Assembly: GCA_024180945.1 (NCBI GenBank)
Contig: JAKSGN010000036.1
Span: forward strand, 186,001 to 250,000
DNA: 64,000 nt
Direction of reading: 5' to 3'
Origin: Macrophomina tecta
Taxonomy: Eukaryota > Ascomycota > Dothideomycetes > Botryosphaeriales > Botryosphaeriaceae
The notes beneath the pieces are model-generated. The model worked only from the letters and a program-made list of their open reading frames with translations. It was not told the DNA's origin and searched no databases. Below are positions 1-10,535 of this stretch, in pieces (position 1 is the first letter of the stretch; each line of letters begins with the position of its first letter). A program made the position numbers and the translations under genes.

Positions 1-215
1 CGCCGGGCACGCGCGATGCGGTGCTGGCTGCAACATTAGCAGCCGTCCTGTCGCGCCCTCTCTCGTCGCCTTTTCTCGCACGGCCGTCCCGGCATCGCCG
101 CCAGGCCGGTAACGCCAGCGATCGGCAGCTGGAAAAGCGCCGGCCAAGCCGACGGCGCTCGGTGGCTTGGGGACTCGGCCAAGTAATCATCAGCATTCGG
201 CCGGGGAGCGCAAAG

Positions 216-223
216 TATATATC
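216..223 (+). promoter_or_regulatory. TATA-like box upstream of the secreted ADC-like gene
   Basis: A TATATATC stretch lies about 110 bp upstream of the ATG at 331. The rest of 1-330 is GC-rich 5' flank with no convincing gene. The assignment rests on position and sequence only. Confidence 0.4.
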
Positions 224-330
224 AGTCAACCTACCCAGCCCCTCCGTCCGCCGCCCCTGAGGGCGACATAACCTCGACGCTCCCACCGCTCGCCCGCTGC
301 TCGGACAGATCCCCAGCCATCCACCCGGCC

Positions 331-1267
331 ATGTTCGCAGCCGCGCTTCTTCTGTCCGCCACGCTGGGCTCCAGCACCATTGCCGCCCTCCAGCTGCCTC
401 TCCTATGCAAATCCCAATCGCAGCCCAACCCCATAGCCTCCATCTACCCAGACCAGGTCACCGGCACTGTCAATGGCACTCTCTCTGTCCTCCCCATCCC
501 GCTCACCGACGCGCAGCAGATTGTCGGGCCCAAATACGCCATCCTGACCGCCGCCTACCGCGAGCTGCTGCCCGACTTCCCGCACGACATGTACCCAGCT
601 ATCATCCAAGCGGTCCACGACCACGACCTGCAGGCCCCAGGCGTCCGCATTCCCGACTTCACCGTACGTGCCCAACGCCCAACCCTCGTCCCCCTTCTGA
701 CCCCCGCTCCAGCGTATCTCCATCGAGTATCCCTTCCTGGATCTCCTCAACAACTCATACAGCTCCTTCCGCCTGGCCCTCAACCAAACCATAACCGCCG
801 ACTCGCCCGCGCTGGCCGGCTCCGCCGCGTACGGCACCAACGTGTACCCGGCCACCTTCAACCCGCCCTGCGACGCCTACGGGCCCGGCACCAGCCTTAC
901 CGCCCGCCCGGTCCCGCGCTGTCTCAACGCCGGCGAGGACGCCTACTTCGCCACTTCGTTTGCACCAGCGCCGTGCCCTTCGCCCTACCCGCTCTCCTTC
1001 TTCGTCAACGCGACCAACCAGCCCAGCTTCGCCGACCCGGCCCGCGGCTGCGACAGGATGGTCCGGCTGTTCAACACCTCCGTGACCCAGCCCCCCTACG
1101 AGCCCGTGGACGTGTACGGGACCGTGTCGGCCTCGGACACCTTTTTCCCAACCGCCTCCGGCAATGGCAGGACGTGGGAGGGCGTGTGGGGCGTGAGGCT
1201 TGACACGGCCTTCATCGAGTACAACTACCTGCCGTGCCAGAGTCTGGCCGGAGTCACGGCCAGTTGA
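331..1267 (+). CDS. Secreted acetoacetate-decarboxylase-like protein (hypothetical)
   Basis: Two exons, 331-663 and 713-1267, are joined across a 49-bp intron with donor GTACGT, branch CTGAC and acceptor CCAG, giving 295 residues. The first ~18 residues are a hydrophobic signal peptide (MFAAALLLSATLGSSTIAA). The mature part has several N-glycosylation sequons and a few cysteines. The block around VNGTLSVLPIPLTDAQQIVGP followed by KYAILTAAYRELLPDFP resembles fungal extracellular proteins of the acetoacetate-decarboxylase-like superfamily. That family call is from memory of its style, and I cannot point to a confirmed catalytic lysine. The reading frame is continuous across the intron and ends in a normal TGA. 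Function is unknown; an extracellular small-molecule-binding or enzymatic role is inference. Confidence 0.75.
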
Positions 1268-1623
1268 GAGAGGAGCGAGGAGGGAACTTCCCCGAAGATC
1301 GCCGCGCGCGCCGAAGAGAAGCTTCCGCCGGCGACCACGGGGTAAAATAGAGAGAGAGAGAGAGAGGGAGGGGGGGGAGAAAAAAGGGCAGGTGTTGTTT
1401 TTATATCCTGGATCGCAACCCTACTGGAGTCGCGATAGCCCGCCGAGACATAGAGTCCGTCAAGCAATGGTTCTTAAATGCTTGAGCAAAAAAGCGGAGA
1501 AACAGGAATGCGGTGGCGAAATTACAAGCCTTACCTGAGGCGCGTCCCGCTTCGCCCCGCCAACGCCATCAACAGGAAGACGAGACGTCTGTACCACACC
1601 AAAGACGTTCGCAAAAATACATA
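1268..1623. other. Intergenic region with GA microsatellite
   Basis: This is the 3' flank of the ADC-like gene. It contains an AG dinucleotide run at about 1349-1366 followed by G-rich and A-rich tracts. No gene is seen. Confidence 0.6.
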
Positions 1624-2786
1624 TCACATACCTTTCAACATTATGACCCATCCTTGCCAGTGCGCGTTGGCCCCTGGAAAACCAAATGGTTCAATCGGCG
1701 CAAAGGCGGCTGCAGCCCTCTCTCTTCTCTCTCTTAGATCATCACCTGATGGCTCTAGATCCACCGCTTCTTGGACGCGTGAGAACAGAGCAGACTGGCC
1801 TTGCCGGACGACAAGTTGCTGCGGATACCGCCGTCCAGCCAGGAAAAACCGGAGCGTCTCATTTCCATAGGTCATTCCCACGTGCCTGATTGGCGCTCCC
1901 TCCTGATGGAGTATCTTGCCGTCTGCAGTCGTCCATTTCAGACTTTGCCAGATGTTTTCTTGACGCCACGAGATCGCCGGTCGCTCTTCTCCACAGGAGC
2001 GCAGAGGGTGCGCGTGCACGTGTTTGGCCGTCATGAGTGCGCTCACAGACTGGATCCAATCCACCGGGGTCCGGGGCCCGCCATGCGCTTGACGAAGGTA
2101 GCTCGCGAGAGACCGATGTGTCCCATTGGCCGCGATTGCATGCTCCAGCTCCAAGCTACACGGATCGTGCCCATCTGCGGCCGAAACCCCTCGAAACGCA
2201 CCGGGTTGTTCAAAAGGTGCGATTTGCGGAGTCCTGTCGGAGGTATGCGCGCCATCATCATCTTGGACCTCGTCCGTGTAGGCGCGCTCGAAGATCAAAT
2301 GTTCCTCTCGCCATGCTCTGTCTTCCAATTCGCATGCGCCTTTTGCGAGGCTGTGGATTCTGCAAGCTCTCGCAACCGCAGCTGGTCAGACGTGGAATCG
2401 CGCCGATCCCGGATCTACATACCACATCTCCGCCAGTCCTCCGGCGCTCGACTCCGCCCTTCTTGCTTCGGCATCGGCAACTCTGGCATGGGCACGAGAG
2501 TCTGGGCACTCTTCCTCGCCGGCCAAATATCCTGTCCCAGATTCGTCCGCACCGAGGGCCTGCGGCTCGGTGCGGCACCCCCTCCGTTTCCACCCCCTAC
2601 CGGGAACGCCGGCAGTGCACTGGACCACGCCTGCTGCATCGAAGAGAAAACTTGGGATGGGCGACAAGGCTCGCGGCGGGTGACAGTTTTGTTGCGTGTG
2701 AGCTCGCGAACGTGATAGTTGTCGATGCCGCGCTGCTGAGGACTCTCTTCCAGGCTGATGCTCCTGCTAGTCATCGTTGGCGGCAC
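1624..2786 (-). CDS. Possible hypothetical protein, two exons (doubtful)
   Basis: A reverse-strand model joins exon 1 (2423-2786) to exon 2 (1624-2381) across a 41-bp interval with a GTATGT donor and a CCAG acceptor, giving 373 residues. Exon 2 has no early ATG of its own, so its long open frame only makes sense if spliced to an upstream exon or started at the internal ATG at 2034. The N-terminal half is low-complexity and rich in Pro, Ser and Arg. A charged stretch follows (around CELEDRAWREEHLIFERAY). No domain is recognised. The opposite strand also has an open frame, 1801-2715, so coding potential is ambiguous. The intron is at the short end and its branch site sits very near the acceptor. 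Treat this as a candidate only. Confidence 0.28.
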
Positions 2787-3273
2787 TGGGAGACAGCGCT
2801 GCGCGAGGGCGACGCTGGCGCCACGTGGGCCACCTGCTCGAAATGGCGCATCCGGAGCGTGGTCAATGAGGAAGAGTGCTAGACCCTCCCTTACCGTCCC
2901 GGCGCCTAATAAATGTCGGGTGCGGTGCTAGGCGAGGATCTGCTAAGCATGGACGGCAAATTTAAAGAGGGATCATTAAGGCGTGTAGTTCCTTTAAAGA
3001 ATTCTTGCATACATTAAAGCTTAAAATATAAGTAGAAACTAAAGCGGCACTGCTCCGCTGACTAAGTTGGCCCGAGTACGGCGGTCGGAAGGTCTTTCGA
3101 TATTTCGGGTTCGTTCCGACGACCGGAACAACAAGATAACAGAAAGCTCAAAGCAGAAATCCCATGTTCTGGGAAGCGCACTGTCCCTCGAGATGTGCTA
3201 TAAAGAGACTGTCGGGTACCAGCCGGTCGATTCTAGATATTGCAGCCGCAACTCAGCGGCCTACTTCACCACC
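2787..3273. other. Intergenic, no gene seen
   Basis: Composition is mixed, with a short AT-rich patch around 2990-3050. No splice-consistent open frame or repeat is recognised. Confidence 0.5.
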
Positions 3274-4490
3274 ATGTCCCTTGATATATCCGAGGTCCCT
3301 ACCGAGAAGGATGATACTCCACCGCATAAATAGATGACAACAGCGGAAGAAGGAGACGACGTAGGCTTATCAGAACCTGAGGATAAAAGCCTCCACCAAG
3401 TTGCATCCCGCATTTCCCATAGATACCAGGTGGATGCCGGTCTCAAAGATAGATTGCCCTACAACGCGTCACCTGCGACCAACCCAGAGCTTGACCCCGA
3501 TAACACCCTGTTCAACAGTGGCTACTGGGCTAGAATCATGCTGGAAAAAGTCAAAGGGCTCGGTCTGGCATTGTGCTGAAGGACGCGACAGTCTGCACTC
3601 GTCCCAACTGCTCAAGATATGCAGTATACCACCGTCGCATCAGTCATTCCGACGACAAGCAGAGGCCTACTCCGCCAGAGGAATATACAACCGAGGAGGC
3701 TGACTCGCAATGTGGATTTGCCGGTGAAGAGCGAGAGATGCTCTTGGTTCTTTGGACGCCCAGGAAGCGGGTGCTCGACGCTGCTCCGGACGATATCCGG
3801 AAACCTGGAGAACATGACCATTGAAATGCCGGCACTCATACACTACAACGGCGTTCCACAGCTCCAGATGCTGAGGGAATTCCAGAGTGAAGTATGCCCG
3901 CCTTAATCAGTCAGACACAAAGGAGCATTGACTAACTGCCTACCTCAGGTCGTCTACAATCCGGAAAGTGACCTGCACATCCCACATCTCGCCGTGCGAC
4001 AAAACCCTCGAGTTTGCGGCTGCAATGAGGACCCCCAGTCTCCAAGCAGACGATATTTCGCGGGCTGAGTGGGCCCAGACAATGGCCGAAATTGCCATTG
4101 CTGCTTTCGGGCTTTCCTCTGTCGCCGACACCAAAGTCGGCAACGATTTCGTCCGCGGCGTGTCCGGAGGACAGCGCAAGCGCGTCAGCGTTGCCGAGAC
4201 AGTGCTCTCTGTTGAACCTCACTGGTGAAACTCCAAAAGAGAGAAGAAAAGGTTGATTAGTAAAGGAGGCAGCAGGCGTTGGCCATAAGGGCCAGCGCTT
4301 GGTGTTGACTAAGCTACTGAAGCAAACAACCTGAACCTGGAACGGCCTAGCGGCTGCCACTGGAAACCTTCCACCCTCCAACGCTCTCCCTTGCGTTCAT
4401 CGTATGTTGGGACAATTGCTCGCGAGGGCTTGGATTCGACCACGGCGGTGGATGTCCTCCGTACCTTCAGGCTGGCAGCCGAGATGCTTG
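3274..4490 (+). pseudogene. PDR-type (ABCG) ABC transporter pseudogene, N-terminal NBD only
   Basis: The segment starts at an ATG followed by SLDISEVPTEKDD, typical of a PDR N-terminus, and continues through NPELDP, a broken SGIVLKDATV, the Walker A GRPGSGCSTLLRTISG, VRQTLEFAAAMRTP, the signature VSGGQRKRVSVAE, and finally WDNCSRGLDSTTAVDVLR (Walker B / D-loop region). It is broken by an in-frame TAG at about 3331, frameshifts near 3560 and 3755, and another near 4430. About 150 bp of unrelated sequence sits between the signature and the Walker B block. No transmembrane domain or second NBD follows. A full PDR protein is about 1,400-1,500 residues. One interval at 3907-3949 may be a genuine intron. 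The damage is by indels, not by the CA-to-TA changes seen in the nearby island. Confidence 0.85.
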
Positions 4491-4576
4491 GCCCACTACG
4501 TTTAGCCATCTCGCGGAACCCGAAGCAGTCTCAAGGAAGCCCATCTTAGAAACCCAGCGCGCCAGTCCGCTCTTTC

Positions 4577-5779
4577 CTAGTCATCTATCTCGTTAACCTG
4601 TTCAGACGTGAGAGAGACCTCGGTTGTTTTGGCAATTTCAGGTGTGCCCATTTTCATGGCAGGGAGATGAGCGGACGGTAGGATGCTCTCCTCACTCTGT
4701 GTACTCGTGAGCCTGGATTTTCTGGTATTTCGGGTGGTATTGGAGCGCATTTTGCTAAGTTCGTGGCTTGGGTTGTTGCCCAGGCTGCCATATCCGGTGC
4801 GCGTTGTCGAGCGACTCTCTGACAGTAGCCCGAGGCTTCGCAGCAGTTTTTCCATGAACTGTCGAAGGCAAGGGATGCAAGCTGCAAGAATGCTAGACCA
4901 GGTAAGCATATATTTTAATATATTCTCTATGGTTACGAATTCCCACTTACCCAAGCTGAAGTTCCATCATACTGCACAGTGCCAACCCAACAGCGTCTCT
5001 TAGAGTATCACCCGTAACGCCATAGTCCTTCGCTAGAAATGTCTTGTAGATTGAGGCGGCGCTAGCGACAAGACCCAAGCCCATAAGACAAGCCAGGGCA
5101 ATTTTTTCTCTTGGTGGTAGCTGCATGCGCACAATAAAGGTTAATGGTAGTAAGGAAAGGATGACATCTGTCAGGATCGTAACAATCGAGGTGACAACTA
5201 TGCTAATGTGGATGGCGGCTACTATGCATTTCGGGTTTTTGATAGTATGGTCCCAAATTGCCGGAAGCGGTTTACAGAGACTAAACTGGAAGACGTTGGT
5301 CGTGATAGCTGTCAAAACTTGGACGACAATCATGATGGACAAGAACCTCCTCCAGTGGATGCCCGTATGGATGCGGAAGAGCATGCATACAATACTAATT
5401 TTAGTGCATGCCAAGGCCCAGGCAAAAGCAGGTTGACCGATGAACAAGAACTTCTCGGCTTGCATCGTCTCGGCCGCAGAGACGTAGTAATTGTGCCGGC
5501 CCACCCCATGGGTAGTGCTAATCACTAATTGTGTCCATGAAACAAAGTCAAAAGTCTAAGGAGGTTAACGCAATGTCCTAGAGGGTTGATCACAAGGACA
5601 GATCTTACAACTGCTGCCGTGATGAAATAGTCATCGTATCCGAGACGCAAAACTGGCTTCACACGAGTATAGATGCGGGATCCGAATGCACTCCAAGATA
5701 GAACGTGAAGCATTGTCGTTATTCCGATAAGCAGGGGTGCTATACTGGTATCTGGGCCTAGAGAGGAGCCGGAAGCCAT
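4577..5779 (-). CDS. Fungal rhodopsin-like seven-helix integral membrane protein
   Basis: Three exons on the reverse strand (5609-5779, 4951-5555, 4892-4577) with introns of 53 and 58 bp give 363 residues. The start is taken at MASGSSLGPDTS; an in-frame ATG 26 codons upstream exists but lies outside the conserved part. Seven hydrophobic segments are visible. Family landmarks are LRLGYDDYFI, the TTHGVGRH loop, AWALACTKISIVCMLFRI and MMELQLGILAACIPCLR, which match the large fungal rhodopsin-like / PTH11-like membrane family (former DUF domains). The C-terminal ~100 residues form a polar Ser/Thr-rich tail expected to be cytosolic. Ligand and role are unknown; members often sit near secondary-metabolite or effector genes, but no link is shown here. 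Confidence 0.85.
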
Positions 5780-7870
5780 TTTGACCGTGAAATTAGGATA
5801 TTGGAGCTCGCAATAGATTAAGCGAATTGCTGTGGGAACAATTGACAGCAGGAGCAAAGCAGGGAGGCATCTATCATTGTATTGGTTTTGATATTATCAA
5901 TATAGTGATCTGAAGGGTTTATCTCTCACCAACAATTAAATCCTTCGCTGATCTGGTCAGTAGCAACGGCCACAAACCGTGGCCGGCGACTTAATCCCCC
6001 GAAGGAAGGCGGGTCGGAATCTTCCGAACAGAGGAGTTTGAGAAAGCTCGTAAAAAAAGCAAAGTAAGTTTCGGAACTGTGGGCCGACGAAGATCCTTGC
6101 CATTCATTCATGTGGCTGGCTTATGTCCAAGGTAGCCCAAGCCCGCCTTGCAGCCACTCTCAGGCTTAAAACGGAAAAATGCCCCAGCATTGCAGGACAG
6201 TTGTGGCATCTTCCGACCTGACAGTCTGTGTTGTTTCAGTGTTCTTATGACTAGCGTGGCGGCGCATGCATGGGACATTCCCTACAACCAGCATCAGCTA
6301 CATCTTGAGTAACACACAGCGTAGATATTCCAAAGGTATGAGAAAGTAAATGAATTATCCACTATGATGTGCTAATGTTACTATCCATTTACTTATCAAT
6401 TCCACTGGCTGTTTCAATGGGCTGGAATATCGTGCGCATAGGATTCAATCCTGCTCTTTTATTTGCAGCCGACGGCATAATCCAGTGGCTGCAAATTGGG
6501 CAAGCCAGTGAATAGGCATTAAACTGACCTGCTTTAACAACTAGAAATTAGAAGGGAAGGAGGCCGATTAAAGTACTCCCCAAGCTCGATGGAAGCCAGC
6601 GAGTCAAACTTGGCACGGAGAAGCGGTCCGCTACGCTAGGCGACTGCGGGGCTATAATAGCATTGTGATGGAACATAAGCTCAGTCGTCGCCTGATCTGT
6701 TTCATGATTTGTTCCTCATGATTAAGTGTAAACCAGGACAACTAACTATCAATTCACTCGTTTAATCCAAAATCCCACCTACTGCAACATCACATTTCCC
6801 CGTTTATCCTACACGCCAGGTCCGTGCAAAAGCAATATTCCCAGCGCAATGGGTTGACGCAGTTGGCGCACGGTGATATTTGAAGATTTGCGGCATTTTT
6901 GGCACCATGAGTCTTCCGACAGGCTTCAATTGAACGGTGGCAGGGCGCTCATGAAGCTTCGATCGATGATATAACTTGCGATCCTTATCAACAAAGAGGT
7001 CCCCTGCCGCTGGAATATTGGTGTTGTCCATTTAGGGATAGTTGCCATTGCGCAAGGACCCAAGTCATACACCCCGGATTTTCCCAGGCGTCCCGAAGGC
7101 CGGACCAGCGACACACCTCTGGGCTTTTCCAAAGATAGCTATGCCCAGCGATGCTTGGGAGAATTTGCGAGCATATGGCGGAGGCAAGACATCAATAGAA
7201 AGTTAATGCAGGGTGAGATAGTGTCGGACTATCTCACTACTTCCTCAGGCACCACATTCATTCCTTCCTCGGTCACTCCCTACCACCGCGGTACTGCAAC
7301 TTCCTCGGGTCTATTATTTCCGCGGTTATGCTGCTTTCAATTTATGTATATAACCAAGCCTACCTACCTCTCTCACAGGAGACAGACAGAATCTACTCTC
7401 TTTTCTAACCTCACAACTCTACGCTACAAAATCTAACAGATAGCTTGCATAAGCATACAGCTCGTTTACGTTCTTCTCTTGCCAATTAGCTCATAAGAGA
7501 GCACAAGGCAACCAGCAGTGAAGACGGCTACTCTCTCTAGCTAGAGGGTTTAAGGCAGGTTGTGGGTCATCTGAAGATGCTTAGGGCCCTTTTCCCTGGC
7601 TACTAGGATACAATGAGGCGGGTTTACCGTCTGAAGAATGCGATAAAGACCTTCTAACGCCTATATCTCACTTTCTACCCTCTACTCCAGGCGTCATTAG
7701 CTCCCTACCTAACCTGCTGAACCTTTGTGAGGCTGTTACGACCCAGGAGAGAGGGACACGGTGGTGACGCTGGGGCCGATGCAGAATACCGCACTCATGC
7801 AAAAGTTAGGGCGCATGGTCAAGTCGCTAAAATCCTGCCTTCTATCACCAACACTTTAGAGTCGCATTAA
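5780..7870. other. Gene-poor 2 kb before the RIP island
   Basis: Only short, unsupported open frames occur on either strand (for example around 6804-7132). There is no recognisable domain and no clear repeat boundary. Composition is ordinary until about 7860, where CA/TG-poor, TA-rich sequence begins abruptly. Confidence 0.5.
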
Positions 7871-8168
7871 TCAATAACTAGTTACTTACATATAGTAAGA
7901 AGTAGTTCTTTATAAAGCAGGGCTACTAGCGAGTTTAATAGCTACTAGCTTAAATAATATCTATAAGCCATTATAGTATACTTTTATAAAGCACTTTAAG
8001 GCTTAGTTTTTCTACTAAAATATAACTTTTAGGTAACTACTTAGCTAGTAACGCTTCTATACGCTTAGGATTCTTCTTAAGCTTAATAAATAGCGTAATC
8101 TCTTAAAGCTTTATCTTTAGTAGCTACTAAAGGTATTTTTAAAGATTTAGATTAGATAAATATAAAGA
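7871..8168. repeat. RIP-mutated flank of element C
   Basis: AT-rich sequence, TA-saturated and CA/TG-poor, lies outside element C. Either it is an older repeat into which C inserted, or unique DNA mutated by RIP leakage. I could not identify it. Confidence 0.5.
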
Positions 8169-8173
8169 GTAAG

Positions 8174-8366
8174 TATAAGTAAATAGGCTAGTTATAAGTA
8201 GGGAGCCTTTAGAAGAGTCGTATATTCTTAGATACGAATTCTTAGTAGTGCAGGATTTACCCCTTAGTGGCGTTATATACTGGGGGCCCGTGCGTAGCAC
8301 GTAATAAGCACGTGAAACGCACGGTATAAGTACTCTAAGGGTATACTAGGGCCTATTATTCTAATA
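8174..8366 (-). repeat. 3' LTR of element C
   Basis: A 193-bp LTR, RIP-altered from a TG...CA type end to TATAAG...TAATA as read on the plus strand. It matches the copies at 13417-13609, 32222-32414 and 34910-35102. Confidence 0.9.
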
Positions 8367-9239
8367 CTACCCCCCCTCTAGTAGAAATCGCCCTAATTTC
8401 TATTAGAAGGTATTATATTAGTGCCTCGTTAAAAAACCTTTAGTAAGGAAAAAGAGTGCACCTAATTACTATATAGAATATAGTATTATATATTAGCTAT
8501 AGGCGTTGCATAGTAAGGCGAATTAGCCTTATTATGTAGCCGTTACTACGAATAATAAATAAAGAATAATAAATTAATAAAAAAATAAGAAAATATATCG
8601 CTAAGCGGTTATTAGTAATACTAGCGATATACTATATATATAGAAAACGTAGATAATAGTACGTTAGCGCGGTTTTTTCTTTATTATTAGGTATTATTAC
8701 TATTAAGGATAATAGAAGTTGGTCTTATATAATAATACTAGCGAATATACTAATTAGTAACTTACGCGTACTAATAATACTTATAGGGTACGAGGTTATT
8801 TTTTTAATAGCTTTAATAGGTATAATAATCTTCTATATCCCCCTAGATTTTTATAGTTTAGATCTAGCTTTCTTTCTTTAACTAAAATATCTTTAACTAA
8901 TATTAATCTTTTTTATTACTTCTTTCTTCTAAATAACTATTACTATATAGACTCCTTTTAGCTTTATTTACTTAGGTTACTTCTACGATAAACTTCCGTA
9001 GACGCCTATTACGGGTAATATAGTAAAGCTTCTTCTTTATCTTTAGCTATAGCCTAGTTTAGTAGTAGTATACTATATATATTACGTACGCTACTAGGGC
9101 ACGATACGCTACCGCGAGGGTAAAGCGTAGGTTAATTTTACGCCTATAGAGCTTCTTAGGGGGCTTCGCTAGATCTACTTTAAGAATCTACCCTATACTA
9201 AGTATAATTAATATACGAAGAGTAGTTATAAATATACTC

Positions 9240-9740
9240 TAGTAAGTATACTTTTCTTCTACTTTTCTTATACTTTTTATATACTTTTATACTACTTGTG
9301 CTCGTTACTAATAATAAAATTTATTTTTAGGTTTTCCCTTAATTTTACTATACTACTAATTTACTATTATTCTATTATGATAGCTTCGATAGCGCTCCTA
9401 ATAAGAAGGTACTAGAGTTTATAGAGAAAAACGTACTTATACTATATAAGTACGCCGGTGCGTTAGGAGAAGCGGTATCGATATATAAGAAGTAAAAGGC
9501 GAAGAAGATTACGGTTATTAATAGTCGTAGTAACTAGTAGTATACGCGTAATATATCGCGCTCGAAGAATTAGTAGTATTATTAGGCTAGACTAGATAGA
9601 ATTAGCTTAATAAAGCTAACTAATAAAGTAGTAGATAAGGAGTTTAAAAATAAGTACTTTACGAGAATATCTAATATAAATAAGAGATAATTTTAGTATA
9701 GCTTAAATATAAAGTAGATACTCTTTTAGAATTCTTCTTT
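9240..9740 (+). pseudogene. RIP-mutated antisense ORF inside element C
   Basis: On the strand opposite to the pol genes of C, one frame reads through ...YDSFDSAPNKKVLEFIEKN and KYAGALGEAVSIYKK to about 9740, with stops only at TAA/TAG positions expected for mutated Gln codons. The same frame is kept in element X on its opposite strand (about 30.88-31.30 kb). A GTAAGTATAC donor near 9243 and a TTTTTAG acceptor near 9335 are present in both copies, which suggests a spliced antisense gene. The product is unknown; the visible part is charged and helical in appearance. Confidence 0.5.
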
Positions 9741-9792
9741 ATAAATTAAGTATTTCTTCTAATATTTCTTCTTATTTTTTAATCCTAGAAGG

Positions 9793-10535
9793 TGTTACGA
9801 ACCCCAGAGGACAAGGGCTTTATGACCCCACGGGTAGGAAGCCCGCACGGGAAAAGGCACCGCAGGGACCAAGAACCCTCACGGGCAGCAGAGCCGCACG
9901 GCCGGAACGCCCGCACGGGAAACCCAGCCTCAAGGGAAGGCGGCACGTACGGCCCCGAGCCAGGCAGCAACAGAGGCCCGCACGGGAACGACGCCCGCGC
10001 AGCACAGCGACTACCCGGAAGAATAGCAGGACCGAGTTCCCGCAGGGGAAAGACACCCACAGGGAAAGGGCACAGATCCAGGAAACCGACTTCGGACACA
10101 AGGGACGAACAAGAGAATGTCGAACATGTCGTCCGCTCATCAGGGCAGAAGTCGGGTTCCGGAAAACAGGCCTTAGCGCCCAAGTCACGTGGGACCCACC
10201 GGGCCCACTGGATAACGAAGGATCACGACTATCCTCCACGACGCTTGGATAACCAAGGATGCCAACTATCCACCACTATCCACAGATTGCTACACATTTC
10301 CTACAGTATATAGACACACTCCTTAGATAGTACTTTGACCTTCGTGGTCAACTCAAGATTCCAATACAGACTTATTGGAGGTAACAAGCCTGACGCGCAC
10401 CGCGCACCAACCTATCACGTGACCGCTACCCATCGTTCCAATCCTTTACCCTTCTCTTGCCCTTCAAGGTAAACCCTACCGCTACCTGACCCTACTAGGT
10501 GACTCCTAAGCCTAGTGGAAGAGGCCGCCGTTACA
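9793..10535. mobile_element. Intact solo LTR D inside element C
   Basis: A 743-bp block of normal GC-rich composition begins TGTTACG and ends CGTTACA, and is flanked on both sides by the 5-bp TSD GAAGG (9788-9792 and 10536-10540). It interrupts C exactly where element X is continuous (X reads across the equivalent site near 30.8 kb). It retains abundant CA and TG dinucleotides, unlike everything around it, so it inserted after RIP acted on C or escaped RIP. A TATATAGA stretch lies near 10308. No internal retrotransposon genes are present, so it is a solo LTR left by LTR-LTR recombination. Open frames over it (about 9792-10313) are not considered genes. Confidence 0.88.
9842..10050. repeat. 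Short repeated motif CCCGCACGGGAA in LTR D
   Basis: Three exact copies at 9842-9853, 9910-9921 and 9977-9988, and a variant (CCCGCAGGGGAA) at 10039-10050, are spaced about 62-68 bp. Its core is a near-palindrome. It may be a decayed tandem array or a repeated protein-binding site within the LTR. Confidence 0.6.

Noticed and set aside
1801..2715. 304-codon plus-strand open frame
   Set aside because: No domain, Cys/Arg-rich shadow-like composition; it overlaps a reverse-strand candidate that is itself weak, so neither is claimed firmly.
9792..10313. Open frame of 173 codons in the GC-rich block, and its reverse-strand counterparts
   Set aside because: It lies inside a solo LTR with exact TSDs; composition is low complexity and it has no domain.
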